Positions 1 to 7,232 of a stretch of 34,491 bases of DNA are shown piece by piece (the first letter of the stretch is position 1; every line of letters begins with the position of its first letter). The notes beneath the pieces are model-generated. The model searched no databases. It was given only the letters and a program-made list of their open reading frames with translations, and had not been told where the DNA came from. The stretch is taken from the NCBI GenBank assembly GCA_944388135.1, contig CALXHP010000076.1, forward strand, positions 1-34,491. Reading direction: 5' to 3'. A program made the position numbers and the translations under genes. The stretch comes from an uncultured Gemmiger sp. Its GTDB lineage: Bacteria; Bacillota; Clostridia; Oscillospirales; Ruminococcaceae.

Positions 1-59
1 ACACAATCGTGCAAAAAAGTCGTGAAGCGTACTGAAAAGTTCGCAAGTAGTGCGGACAA

Positions 60-458
60 TCAGCGCTTGCTGAACTGCGGAGCGCGACGAGCGGCTTTGA
101 GGCCGTATTTCTTACGTTCCTTCATACGAGGATCGCGGGTCAGGAAGCCGGCCTTCTTCAGGGCCGGGCGCAGCTCGGGGTTGAACTGCAACAGGGCGCG
201 GGACAGGCCGTGGCGGATAGCACCAGCCTGGCCGGAGCAGCCACCGCCAACCACGTTGACGACGACGTCGAACTTGCCCTCGGTCTCGGTGAGGACCAGG
301 GGGCTGTTGACCAGGAGCTTCAGGGTCTCCAGGCCGAAGTAATCGTTGATGTCACGGCCGTTGATGGTCATCTTGCCGGTGCCATTGTAGACACGCACGC
401 GGGCAACGGAATGCTTACGACGGCCGGTGCCGTAGAAATAAGGTTTCGTCTCGTACAT
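60..458 (-). CDS. rpsI: 30S ribosomal protein S9
   Basis: Component of the small ribosomal subunit head; its C-terminal tail reaches the P-site tRNA. The 132-residue product has the usual S9 length, the N-terminal [17 protein letters not shown] block, the central [19 protein letters not shown] block and the C-terminal [18 protein letters not shown] segment ending in SKR, as expected for a functional S9. The ATG at 458 is preceded by a strong AAGGAGG site. It lies 19 bases after rplM, the universal rplM-rpsI pairing, and is presumably transcribed from the rplM promoter. No clear terminator is visible in the 59 bases left of it, so transcription may continue out of the window. Confidence 0.98.
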   Translation of the reverse strand: MYETKPYFYGTGRRKHSVARVRVYNGTGKMTINGRDINDYFGLETLKLLVNSPLVLTETEGKFDVVVNVVGGGCSGQAGAIRHGLSRALLQFNPELRPALKKAGFLTRDPRMKERKKYGLKAARRAPQFSKR

Positions 459-477
459 CTTCTATTGCCTCCTTCAC

Positions 478-909
478 TCAAATCTCAACGGCTTCGGGCT
501 TCTGCGCAGCATGAGCATGGTCAGCAGCCTTGTAGCAGTGCAGACGGGTCATAGCCTTGGTGCCCAGGGTGTTGCTGGGAACCATGCCCTTGACGGCGTA
601 GGTCATGGCCTTGTCGCTGGCCTCAGCCATCAGGGTCTTGTACTGGGTCTCCTTCAGGCCGCCGATCCAGCCGGAATGGGTGCGATGGAACTTCTTCTCC
701 AGCTTCTTGCCGGTCAGGACAGCTTCGTCGCAGTTGATGATGATGACATGGTCGCCACAGTCAACGTTAGGGGTGAAAGTGGGCTTGTTCTTGCCACGCA
801 GGATGACAGCGGCCTTGGCAGCAACGCGGCCGAGGGGTTTGCCGGCGGCGTCGATCACATACCACTTGCGGTCAGCCATTTCAGCGGGCTTAGCGAGAGT
901 CGTGCTCAT
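478..909 (-). CDS. rplM: 50S ribosomal protein L13
   Basis: Early-assembly protein of the large subunit. The 143-residue product carries the L13 hallmarks: WYVIDAAGKPLGRVAAKAA near the N terminus, the VIIINCDEAVLTGKK strand, HSGWIGGLKE, and VKGMVPSNTLG followed by LHCYKAADHAHAAQKP. The open frame extends upstream to 1038, but the ATG at 909 is chosen because it starts at the normal L13 N terminus and has a GGAGGT site seven bases upstream; the extra frame covers the promoter and leader. First gene of the rplM-rpsI operon. Confidence 0.98.
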   Translation of the reverse strand: MSTTLAKPAEMADRKWYVIDAAGKPLGRVAAKAAVILRGKNKPTFTPNVDCGDHVIIINCDEAVLTGKKLEKKFHRTHSGWIGGLKETQYKTLMAEASDKAMTYAVKGMVPSNTLGTKAMTRLHCYKAADHAHAAQKPEAVEI

Positions 910-1003
910 AATAGGGACCTCCATTGAAATAGTAACACGTCCGTTCCAAAAACGGTATTGTACAGCGCCGGGTCTTTTACGACCCACAGCGCTTTTTCGC
1001 GCA
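910..1003 (-). promoter_or_regulatory. Folded 5' leader of rplM-rpsI (candidate L13-type autoregulatory leader)
   Basis: Roughly 94 untranslated bases lie between the predicted transcription start and the rplM ATG. Seen in the sequence: GCGC at 999-1002 can pair with GCGC at 989-992; the same 989-993 stretch can instead pair with 964-968 in a longer hairpin that also contains GGGTC/GACCC (970-974 with 981-985); a third stem is CCGTT/AACGG (941-945 with 951-955). The first two are mutually exclusive. Low-GC Gram-positive bacteria are known to have structured L13 leaders; assigning this one to that family is inference. Confidence 0.5.
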
Positions 1004-1009
1004 AGTGTG

Positions 1010-1038
1010 ATTATAGCAGAAAGCCCCCCACAAGTCAA
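1010..1038 (-). promoter_or_regulatory. Sigma-70/SigA promoter of rplM-rpsI
   Basis: On the minus strand TTGACT (1033-1038) is separated by exactly 17 bases from TATAAT (1010-1015). TGC directly precedes the -10, giving an extended -10 as well. This is one of the best promoters in the window. A-rich sequence lies upstream. Confidence 0.9.
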
Positions 1039-1086
1039 CGATTTTTCGCAAAAATTTTAATATATTCCGGTGTAGTTTCCAAATTC

Positions 1087-1116
1087 TCTCGTTTTCTCTT
1101 GTTTTCTCCCGTTTTC
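1087..1116. repeat. Three tandem 10-bp T-tract units upstream of the rplM promoter
   Basis: Units TCTCGTTTTC (1087-1096), TCTTGTTTTC (1097-1106) and TCCCGTTTTC (1107-1116) repeat with a helical-turn period. More T-runs follow to about 1136. Such phasing is expected to bend DNA. On the transcribed strand they are A-tracts lying about 50 bases upstream of the -35. Confidence 0.7.
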
Positions 1117-1157
1117 TTTATCCCTATTTTTGTTTTTCCGGATGAGTGTCCTGTACC

Positions 1158-1211
1158 AAAAAACCCGGCCCGCCGGGCAGACAATGCTGCACAGCGGGCC
1201 GGGCCCGTTTT
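1158..1211 (-). terminator. Intrinsic terminator of the HPr-like gene
   Basis: Minus-strand stem CCCGGCCCGC (1194-1203) pairs with GCGGGCCGGG (1164-1173), followed by six T residues (1158-1163). It begins about 20 bases after the HPr-like stop codon. TTTT at 1208-1211 on the other side could make it weakly bidirectional. Confidence 0.85.
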
Positions 1212-1225
1212 GTTTGGTTTCCGAA

Positions 1226-1447
1226 TTACTGTTTGATCGCGCTGATGACACGGCTCAGGTCGTTCTCATCCTCGCAGACAATTTTCACGGGATGGCTGTA
1301 GTCCAGGCTCATCATGCCCAGGATGCTCTTCGCATCGGCAATGCTGCCCTTCATGTCGTGCACGCCGACCGCATTATAACATTTGGCGGCAGCAGACACG
1401 ATTCCCTTGACCTCCGTGAAGTTGGAAACCTTGACTTGTTTCACCAT
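1226..1447 (-). CDS. HPr-family protein lacking the phosphocarrier histidine (Crh-like)
   Basis: A 73-residue single-domain HPr-fold protein. The regulatory-serine segment of HPr is clear: AKSILGMMSL, with Ser41 at the place of HPr Ser46, the HPr kinase target. The phosphocarrier GxHARPA segment with His15 is absent: the equivalent positions read NFTEVKGIV. It therefore cannot carry phosphate in the PTS by the normal route and resembles Bacillus Crh, which also lacks His15 but keeps the serine. A role as a catabolite-repression co-regulator is inference. The ATG at 1447 is chosen because GGAGGT lies six bases upstream; the frame stays open to 1573 through the structured leader. Monocistronic, with its own promoter and terminator. 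Confidence 0.8.
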   Translation of the reverse strand: MVKQVKVSNFTEVKGIVSAAAKCYNAVGVHDMKGSIADAKSILGMMSLDYSHPVKIVCEDENDLSRVISAIKQ

Positions 1448-1473
1448 TGTAATGACCTCCAGACATTTTCCCT

Positions 1474-1527
1474 CAGCGGATCGCCCCGGTGACGGCATCC
1501 AGTTGATGCACATCACGCGATCCGCTG
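1474..1527 (-). promoter_or_regulatory. Long hairpin in the HPr-like gene leader
   Basis: A perfect 11-base inverted repeat (1474-1484 with 1517-1527; arm CAGCGGATCGC) encloses two further nested stems, GTGA/TCAC (1489-1492 with 1513-1516) and GCATC/GATGC (1495-1499 with 1505-1509). The whole 54-base element sits between the predicted promoter and the ribosome binding site near 1456. No T-run follows it on the minus strand, so it is not an ordinary terminator. It could be a transcript-stabilising stem or a riboregulator. Confidence 0.6.
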
Positions 1528-1578
1528 CCAGGGGCGGGCCGGACCACCATGTCCTGTTTTCCCGTCCCTTCATTGGGC

Positions 1579-1587
1579 ATTATAGCA
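1579..1587 (-). promoter_or_regulatory. Extended -10 promoter of the HPr-like gene
   Basis: TATAAT (1579-1584) preceded by TGC on the minus strand gives an extended -10. No good -35 is found 17 bases upstream. It would give a leader of about 125 bases containing the hairpin at 1474-1527. Confidence 0.6.
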
Positions 1588-1599
1588 CAATTATTCCCG

Positions 1600-1883
1600 C
1601 TTGGTTTGTGTAGCATGCACAAAACCCATTTTTTCCATTTCCTGCACAAAAGGGCCAAATCTGCATTTTTGGGATTTGGTGAGTTTGCTCAATTTTTTGA
1701 ATTATAACGGGTGTTCTTTCATATTTATTATGTTATCTGGAAGCAGTTTTTTATTTTTCAGATTGATTTCTGCCGTTTTTTGAATTTTTCAGATTTTTTT
1801 CGAGCCGAAATCCATCGGTTTTTTAAGACTCGTTGCAACAAAAACACATAATTCAGGGCTGTTACCAGTACAAAACGCTCTTT
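1600..1883. other. AT-rich intergenic spacer without a gene
   Basis: This stretch between tex (ends 1884) and the HPr-like promoter is strikingly AT-rich compared with its surroundings. It has many T-runs, the motif ATTTTTCAGATT occurs twice, and TTTTTTGAATT occurs twice. A lone TATAAT (minus, 1701-1706) is present without a -35. No convincing open frame or terminator is seen. Confidence 0.5.
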
Positions 1884-4043
1884 TTACAGTCCCTTCATGG
1901 TCAGGGCGATCCGCTTTTTGGCTACATCCACCGAAAGAACTTTCACTTTTACGATGTCGCCCACCTTCAGCACCTCCCGGGGGTGCTTGATGAAGCGGTT
2001 GCTGATCTGAGAGATATGCACCAGGCCGTCCTGATGAACCCCCAGATCCACAAAAGCGCCGAAGTCGATGACGTTGCGCACCGTGCCGGTGAGCTCCATA
2101 CCCGGCTTCAGGTCCTCCAGGCTCATCACATCGCTGCGCAGCAGCGGCTTGGGCAGACTGTCCCGGACGTCACGGCCCGGCTTGCACAGTTCCGAGATAA
2201 TGTCATGCAGGGTGGGCGCCCCGATGCCCAGCTGCTCGCAAAGGGACTTCTCCCCTTTTGCCTTGACGGCAGCAGGCAGCGCCGACAGTTTCTCGGTGCC
2301 GATCTCGGCGGTAGTATAGCCGCAGGCCTCCAGCAGCGCTTTGGCGGCGGCGTAGCTTTCGGGGTGAACGGCGGTGGCGTCCAGCCGGTTTTTCGCCTCG
2401 GGCAGCCGCAGGAAGCCGGCGCACTGCTCAAAAGCTTTGGGGCCCAGCCCTTTGACCTTTTTCAGCTGGGCACGGGAGGTAAAGGCCCCCTCCTCTTCCC
2501 GCCAGGCCACGATATTCTTGGCCGTGGCGGCACTCACCCCCGCCACACGGCGGAGCAGCGGGGCGCTGGCGGTGTTCAGGTCCACGCCCACGCTGTTAAC
2601 GCAGTCCTCCACCACGCCGTCCAGCGTCTCATTCAGCCGCTTCTGGGGCATATCGTGCTGATACTGCCCCACGCCCACTGCCTTGGGGTCGATCTTCACC
2701 AGCTCGGCCAGAGGGTCCTGCAGGCGGCGGGCAATGGATACCGCGCTGCGCAGGTTCACGTCAAACTGGGGGAATTCCTCGGCAGCCAGCTTGCTGGCGG
2801 AATACACCGAGGCCCCCGCCTCGTTGACCACCATATATTGCAGGTGCAGGCCCTTCTCCTCGGCCAGTTCCCGGATCACATTGGCGGCAAACTCTTCCGT
2901 TTCGTGGCCCGCCGTGCCGTTGCCGATGGCCATGACCTCCACGCCGTTTTTGCAGACCATCTCCTTGATGATCCGTTTGGCCTGGTCCACCCGCTTGAAT
3001 TCCGGCACCGGATAGACCACGTTAGTATCCAGCACCTTGCCGGTGGGGTCTACCACCGCCACCTTGCAGCCCATACGGTAGCCGGGGTCCAATCCCATGA
3101 CCGTCTTGCCCCGGATGGGCGGCTGGAGCAGCAGCTGGCGCAGGTTATCGCCAAAGACTTTGATGGCTCCCTCGGCGGCGGCATCGGTGAGTTCCCCCCG
3201 CAGCTCATTGGAAAGGCTGGGGTGGATCAGGCGGCTGTAGGCATCCAGGGCCGCTTCCTCCACCAGGGCCGCACTGACGCCGCCCGTCTTTTTTCGGGCG
3301 AACATCCAGGCCGCAATGGCACCGGCCCGCTCGCTGTCCACCTCGATGGTGACTTTCAGGTAGCCTTCCCGCTCGCCCCGGTCCAGGGCCAGTACCCGGT
3401 GGCCGGGGATTTTGGCAAGGGGCTCGGCATAGTCGTAATACTGGGCGTAGACGCTGTCTTCATCCTTGGCCTTGGTGCTGGCGATCCGCCCGAAAGCCCG
3501 GTAATACCGTCGCAGTTCGGCACGGCAGGCCGCATCGTCGGAGACGGCCTCGGCGATGATATCTTTGGCACCGGCCAACGCTGCCGCCGCATCGGGCACT
3601 TCCTCGTTCAGGTAGTCCGCAGCCGCTTTCTCGGGGTCAAAGGCGGCATCCTGTTTCAGGATGGCGTCCGCCAGGGGCTGCAGTCCCCGGGCCTTGGCAA
3701 TGCTGGCCCGGGTCTTGCGCTTGGGTTTGTAGGGGCGGTAGAGATCCTCCACCTCCGCCAGGGTCTTGGCCTTTTCCAGGGCGGCGGTGAGTTCCGGCGT
3801 CATGGCCCCCTGCTCGGTGATGGAGGCGGCGACCTCCTCCTTGCGCTTGTCCAGGCCCCGCAGGTACTCCAGCCGGTCCCCCAGATTGCGCAGCACCTGG
3901 TCGTCCATCGAGCCGGTGGCCTCCTTGCGGTAGCGGGCAATAAAGGGAATGGTATTGCCCTGGTCGATCAGTTCAATGGCCCCCTGGACGTTCTTGACGT
4001 TCAGGTTCAGTTCGGCGGCCAGTTGTTCAGCATGGTTCGGCAT
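1884..4043 (-). CDS. tex: Tex family RNA-binding S1 protein
   Basis: Nucleic-acid-binding protein of the Tex/Spt6-like family, cytoplasmic, thought to act at transcription or RNA turnover. The 719 residues match the family's usual length. Order of domains: N-terminal Tex helical region (about 1-190, with TIPFIARYRKEATG at 31-44 and LYRPYKPKRKTRA near 101), YqgF/RNase-H-like domain (about 312-440, GLDPG at 317-321 and GNGTAGHETE at 374-383), helix-hairpin-helix pair (about 495-545) and a C-terminal S1 domain (646-717, GTVRNVIDFGAFVDLG). It overlaps the end of the YfhO-type gene by 17 bases, so translational coupling is likely. No terminator is obvious after its stop. Confidence 0.97.
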   Translation of the reverse strand: MPNHAEQLAAELNLNVKNVQGAIELIDQGNTIPFIARYRKEATGSMDDQVLRNLGDRLEYLRGLDKRKEEVAASITEQGAMTPELTAALEKAKTLAEVEDLYRPYKPKRKTRASIAKARGLQPLADAILKQDAAFDPEKAAADYLNEEVPDAAAALAGAKDIIAEAVSDDAACRAELRRYYRAFGRIASTKAKDEDSVYAQYYDYAEPLAKIPGHRVLALDRGEREGYLKVTIEVDSERAGAIAAWMFARKKTGGVSAALVEEAALDAYSRLIHPSLSNELRGELTDAAAEGAIKVFGDNLRQLLLQPPIRGKTVMGLDPGYRMGCKVAVVDPTGKVLDTNVVYPVPEFKRVDQAKRIIKEMVCKNGVEVMAIGNGTAGHETEEFAANVIRELAEEKGLHLQYMVVNEAGASVYSASKLAAEEFPQFDVNLRSAVSIARRLQDPLAELVKIDPKAVGVGQYQHDMPQKRLNETLDGVVEDCVNSVGVDLNTASAPLLRRVAGVSAATAKNIVAWREEEGAFTSRAQLKKVKGLGPKAFEQCAGFLRLPEAKNRLDATAVHPESYAAAKALLEACGYTTAEIGTEKLSALPAAVKAKGEKSLCEQLGIGAPTLHDIISELCKPGRDVRDSLPKPLLRSDVMSLEDLKPGMELTGTVRNVIDFGAFVDLGVHQDGLVHISQISNRFIKHPREVLKVGDIVKVKVLSVDVAKKRIALTMKGL

Positions 4044-6390
4044 TCAGTTTCCTCTTTCTTGTTTTATACAAAAGCAACAGATACACCCCGTAGACAGCCA
4101 GCCCCGCCAGGCTCAGCCGGGCGGAAAGGGCCAGTCCCGGTGTGTGATAGGTAAATTCGATATCGGCGTCCCCCGCCGGGACCAGCACCGCCATCAGGCC
4201 GTTGTCCACCTTCTCGATGGTGGCCGGCACCCCGTTGACGGTGGCGGTAAAGCCGTCGTCATAGGGCACGCTGAAAAAGACCAGCTCCTGATCGGCATAG
4301 TTCGTGTGGGCGGTAAAGCCGGTGCGGGTAGCGGTGAAGCTGACCGCAGCGGCAGTCCGGCGGTCGGCGCAGTCCTGGGTGTAGCGGGCTGCGGAACGGT
4401 CCAGCAGTTCCTCGTCGGGCAGCGGTTCCAGCAGTCCGGCATAGGTCTCGATCTGGTCCTCGTCCAACAGCAGCGCCCGCATCAGGATCTGGGCCCGTTC
4501 CTCCTCGGGCACCGTCTCCAGCTGGTCGGCGGTGACATAATAGTTGTAGGTAAAGCCCATGGGAACCCAGTTGTCGTTGTGATAGATGTCATAGGCGTCG
4601 GTTTCCCCGCAGAGGGTCCACCCCGAAAGATTCTCCCCCGCCCAGTCGTCGGCACTGTCCTTGGCCACCAGCGTATACCGCACGCTGAGCAGCCCCCGCA
4701 GGGCATAGTTCTGGGCATCGGGTTTGGAGTTCACGTCCCGGGTGACCCCCACCTCGGGGTAAAATTCCATGATGCTGGGCGCCACCGTGGAATTGAAGAA
4801 CTGCAGGCAGCTCTTGTCAAACCAGAGGCCCAGATTGTTGTGGGCCCCATAAGCGTCCAGCCGGTAGAAGGCATCCTCCGGCAGGAGTTCCTCCAGTTCG
4901 GCGGCGGAATCGTAGGTTTCGGCAATCAGGTTGGAATCGGTCTCCCACTGGGGGTATTTGGTCAGGGAGAGGTGGACGCTGCCATACAAAAAGCTGAAAG
5001 CCAGCACCCCCACCAGCAGGGTGCGGCACCAATTCCGGTGGTTGCGGGCCAGTTTCCACAGGGCCCAGAAGAGGATGACCCCCACCACACTGACCGCAAA
5101 GATACCCCAGAACCGGGGCTGCAGATCCACCACGCCCAGCTTGAAGTTGCCGTCCTCGTCGGTGTTGGGCACCAGGGCAAAGGCCGCAGCGCTGAGGATG
5201 ACCAGCGCCACCAGTCGCCAGGCCCGGGGCACCTGGCGCTCGGCCAGATGAGGCCGCCCCAGCACATAGGCGGTGGCCCCGCAGAGCACCAGCACCGGCA
5301 TGTAATACCACCGGGCATAATAACTGGAATTGAGGGCATAGAAGGCACTGTTCAGCACCGGTACAAAGGCGCAGAGGATACATACCTTTAATATATAGGT
5401 AAATGGATGGCTGCGCCGTCCCCGGCAGAAGGCGATACCGCCCACAATGCCCACCAGGGGCAGATAGGCCGTCATGCTGGTGTGCTTGAGGATGCCCTCC
5501 TGAAACATATCCTTGAAATAAGGCGCGTCGGGCATGAGGAAGGCGCTGTAGAGGATGGCACCGTACTGTTGGGAATTGCCGTAGACCAGATATCCGTACC
5601 CGTTGTAGGGGTCGATGGTGCGGGGGTTCTGCAAAAGAGAAAGCCCCGCCGGGAGGAGCAGCACACAGCCCATGACGCAGCCCAGCAGAGTTTCCCCTGC
5701 CAGGGCGGCAAAGCTGCGGGGTCCTACCTTATAAACACGGCCCGCCAGCATGCAGAGAAAATAGATGATGAGGAACACCGCCTGCCCGGCGAAGAAGAAA
5801 TAGTTGTTCACCAGGTTCAGCGCCACCCAGAAGGGGAAAGGCCCCCGTTTGCCGTCCAGGACCGCGTCATCCAGGGAAGCCAGCATATAGGGGAACATTG
5901 CCACCACGTCCAGGAAGTGGTTGAAGAAGATGTTATACACCGTGAAACCGGAGAAGGCATAGAGGCAGCCTGCCACCATGCTCCAGTCCTCCCGCCGGAC
6001 CCAGCGGCGGGCCCAGAGGTAGGCCCCGCCCCCGGCCAGGGCCATCTTCAGGCAGAGCAGCGGCACCATCACCCAGGGCATGAGCCGGGAAGGCACCCAG
6101 AGGCTCAGCCAGAAGAAGGGGCTGCCCAGCAGATAGAAGGAATAGGCGTTGACAAAGCCGCTGCCCAGGTCGGTGGCCCAGCTGAAGGTGCCGCCCTCTT
6201 TCACAAAGGCGTTGGCGTACTGGTAGAAGTTGATCTGCTGGTCGTTGAAATCGCCGGCATAGTGGAAATATCCGCCGCCCCACAGGGCATCCGCGATGCA
6301 ATGGGGCAAAAACAAAGCCGCTGCCAGCAGGAAGCAGAGCAAAAACACCTGCCGGTAGCGCGATTTTTCTTTTGGAAGTGTAAGCTGCAT
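4027..6390 (-). CDS. YfhO-family multispanning membrane protein, probable GT-C glycosyltransferase
   Basis: A protein of about 787 residues with a run of roughly a dozen hydrophobic segments from the N terminus to about residue 470, a large hydrophilic extracytoplasmic domain, and a last hydrophobic segment before the basic tail YKTRKRKLN. The first loop carries GGGYFHYAGDFNDQQINFYQYAN, typical of the YfhO family, where acidic residues of this loop are catalytic candidates. B. subtilis YfhO is linked to glycosylation of lipoteichoic acid, so a role in decorating wall polymers is plausible but inferred. The ATG at 6390 is chosen; a TTG at 6411 is possible, and neither has a good ribosome binding site. 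Its 3' end overlaps tex. Confidence 0.85.
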   Translation of the reverse strand: MQLTLPKEKSRYRQVFLLCFLLAAALFLPHCIADALWGGGYFHYAGDFNDQQINFYQYANAFVKEGGTFSWATDLGSGFVNAYSFYLLGSPFFWLSLWVPSRLMPWVMVPLLCLKMALAGGGAYLWARRWVRREDWSMVAGCLYAFSGFTVYNIFFNHFLDVVAMFPYMLASLDDAVLDGKRGPFPFWVALNLVNNYFFFAGQAVFLIIYFLCMLAGRVYKVGPRSFAALAGETLLGCVMGCVLLLPAGLSLLQNPRTIDPYNGYGYLVYGNSQQYGAILYSAFLMPDAPYFKDMFQEGILKHTSMTAYLPLVGIVGGIAFCRGRRSHPFTYILKVCILCAFVPVLNSAFYALNSSYYARWYYMPVLVLCGATAYVLGRPHLAERQVPRAWRLVALVILSAAAFALVPNTDEDGNFKLGVVDLQPRFWGIFAVSVVGVILFWALWKLARNHRNWCRTLLVGVLAFSFLYGSVHLSLTKYPQWETDSNLIAETYDSAAELEELLPEDAFYRLDAYGAHNNLGLWFDKSCLQFFNSTVAPSIMEFYPEVGVTRDVNSKPDAQNYALRGLLSVRYTLVAKDSADDWAGENLSGWTLCGETDAYDIYHNDNWVPMGFTYNYYVTADQLETVPEEERAQILMRALLLDEDQIETYAGLLEPLPDEELLDRSAARYTQDCADRRTAAAVSFTATRTGFTAHTNYADQELVFFSVPYDDGFTATVNGVPATIEKVDNGLMAVLVPAGDADIEFTYHTPGLALSARLSLAGLAVYGVYLLLLYKTRKRKLNAEPC

Positions 6391-6445
6391 AGCCTGAAAC
6401 CCCGGAAACAATCCCGTTCAACGTACTGTGTTTGTGGTAAAATCG

Positions 6446-6465
6446 TGGTATACTTCATTATACCA
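6446..6465. promoter_or_regulatory. Symmetric divergent promoter for the YfhO-type and HD-hydrolase genes
   Basis: A perfect inverted repeat TGGTATA-CTTCAT-TATACCA. Each arm contains an extended -10: TGG-TATACT (6446-6454) for the plus-strand HD gene and TGG-TATAAT (minus, 6457-6465) for the YfhO-type gene. A possible minus -35, TTCACG, lies at 6480-6485; the plus -35 is poor. The two -10 boxes are only two bases apart, so polymerase binding should be mutually exclusive. Confidence 0.6.
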
Positions 6466-6486
6466 TACAGGAAAGGTTGCGTGAAG

Positions 6487-7089
6487 ATGAAAACCTACCC
6501 GCTGAGCGCCCTGCTGGGCCGCATGAAGTACATTACCCGCTGGAGCCTGATGCGCAACGGCCGCCCCGAAAGTCTGAGCGAACATACCGCCGACACGGCG
6601 CTTCTGGCCCACACCCTTTGCCTCATCGCCAAAAAATGCACCGGCACAGGGGCCGGGCTGCGCCCCGAGGTAGTGGCCACAGCGGCCCTCTACCACGACG
6701 CGCCGGAGATCCTCACCGGCGACATGCCCACCCCGGTGAAATACAAAAACGACGCCCTGCGCACCGCCTACAAAGCGGTGGAGCGGGAGAGCGCCCGGGT
6801 GATGGCCAGCCTGCAGCCCGAAGAACTGCGGGCCGAGACCGAGGCCTATCTGACGGGGGAAGTGCTCAACGACGCCGAGCGGAAAATCCTCAAGGCGGCG
6901 GATCGGCTGTCCGCCCTCATCAAATGCATCGAGGAAAGCCAGGGCGGCAACCATGAATTTGAGGCGGCCCGGGAACAGCAGATGGCAGCCCTCCACGCCC
7001 TGGACTGCCCCGAGGCGGAGTATTTCATCCAGCACATGCTGCCCTGCTACGCCCAGAACCTGGACGAGCTGACCCGGGGCCGGTTCTGA
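6487..7089 (+). CDS. yfbR: YfbR-type HD-domain 5'-deoxynucleotidase
   Basis: Metal-dependent hydrolase removing the 5'-phosphate from deoxyribonucleoside monophosphates, a nucleotide-pool function in the cytoplasm. The 200 residues match the family's usual size. Conserved positions are all present: R18-W19 in ITRWSLMRN, H33 in SEHTADTA, H70-D71 in YHDAPEILTGDMPTPVKY, and D139 in KAADRLSALIK. These correspond to the substrate and metal ligands of E. coli YfbR. Start chosen at ATG 6487 with an AGGAAAGG site; the frame upstream is the antisense of the YfhO-type gene. Single gene, convergent with dusB. Confidence 0.93.
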   Translation: MKTYPLSALLGRMKYITRWSLMRNGRPESLSEHTADTALLAHTLCLIAKKCTGTGAGLRPEVVATAALYHDAPEILTGDMPTPVKYKNDALRTAYKAVERESARVMASLQPEELRAETEAYLTGEVLNDAERKILKAADRLSALIKCIEESQGGNHEFEAAREQQMAALHALDCPEAEYFIQHMLPCYAQNLDELTRGRF

Positions 7090-7097
7090 GCCGGTTT

Positions 7098-7148
7098 CCG
7101 GTGTTCCGGCAAGGCCTGGGCCTTACCCCCACCGGAGCAGGTGCCTGC
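7098..7148. other. Inverted repeats between convergent genes
   Basis: CCGGTG (7098-7103) pairs with CACCGG (7130-7135) around an inner AAGGCC/GGCCTT stem (7111-7116 with 7119-7124), followed by GCAGG/CCTGC (7137-7141 with 7144-7148). No T-tract follows on either strand beyond CGTTT, so these are weak terminators at best. Confidence 0.4.
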
Positions 7149-7156
7149 CGTTTCGG

Positions 7157-7203
7157 TCAATCCTGCAAGGGGCAGACTGCATCGATAGTTTTGCCTGCAT
7201 CGG
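7157..7203 (-). pseudogene. Degenerate copy of the dusB 3' end
   Basis: These 47 bases match the last 47 bases of dusB (7233-7279) at 37 positions, in the same orientation, with the reading frame and TGA stop preserved. The copy would encode DAGKTIDAVCPLQD-stop against DVDKLIDAVYRLQD-stop in dusB. It lies 76 bases downstream of the genuine end and looks like a partial duplication or recombination scar. Confidence 0.6.
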
Positions 7204-7232
7204 CGGCGTAAAAAGGCGGGACGCTGTTTTAC

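Noticed and set aside
1795-1840. Possible terminator after tex (CGAGTC/GGCTCG)
   Set aside because: The stem is short, includes a wobble pair and a 20-base loop, and is followed by A rather than T on the transcribed strand.
1833-4154. A 773-residue open frame antisense to tex
   Set aside because: It reads opposite a clear, complete Tex gene; long antisense frames are expected in GC-rich coding DNA. Its product is low-complexity in Gly/Leu/Gln/His and shows no motif or ribosome binding site.
5407-6486. N-terminal extension of the HD nucleotidase frame
   Set aside because: The frame stays open upstream, but it is antisense to the YfhO-type gene; the family N terminus and ribosome binding site place the start at 6487.
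7098-7148. Strong terminator between the HD gene and dusB
   Set aside because: Stems are good but no T-tract follows on either strand; listed only as inverted repeats.
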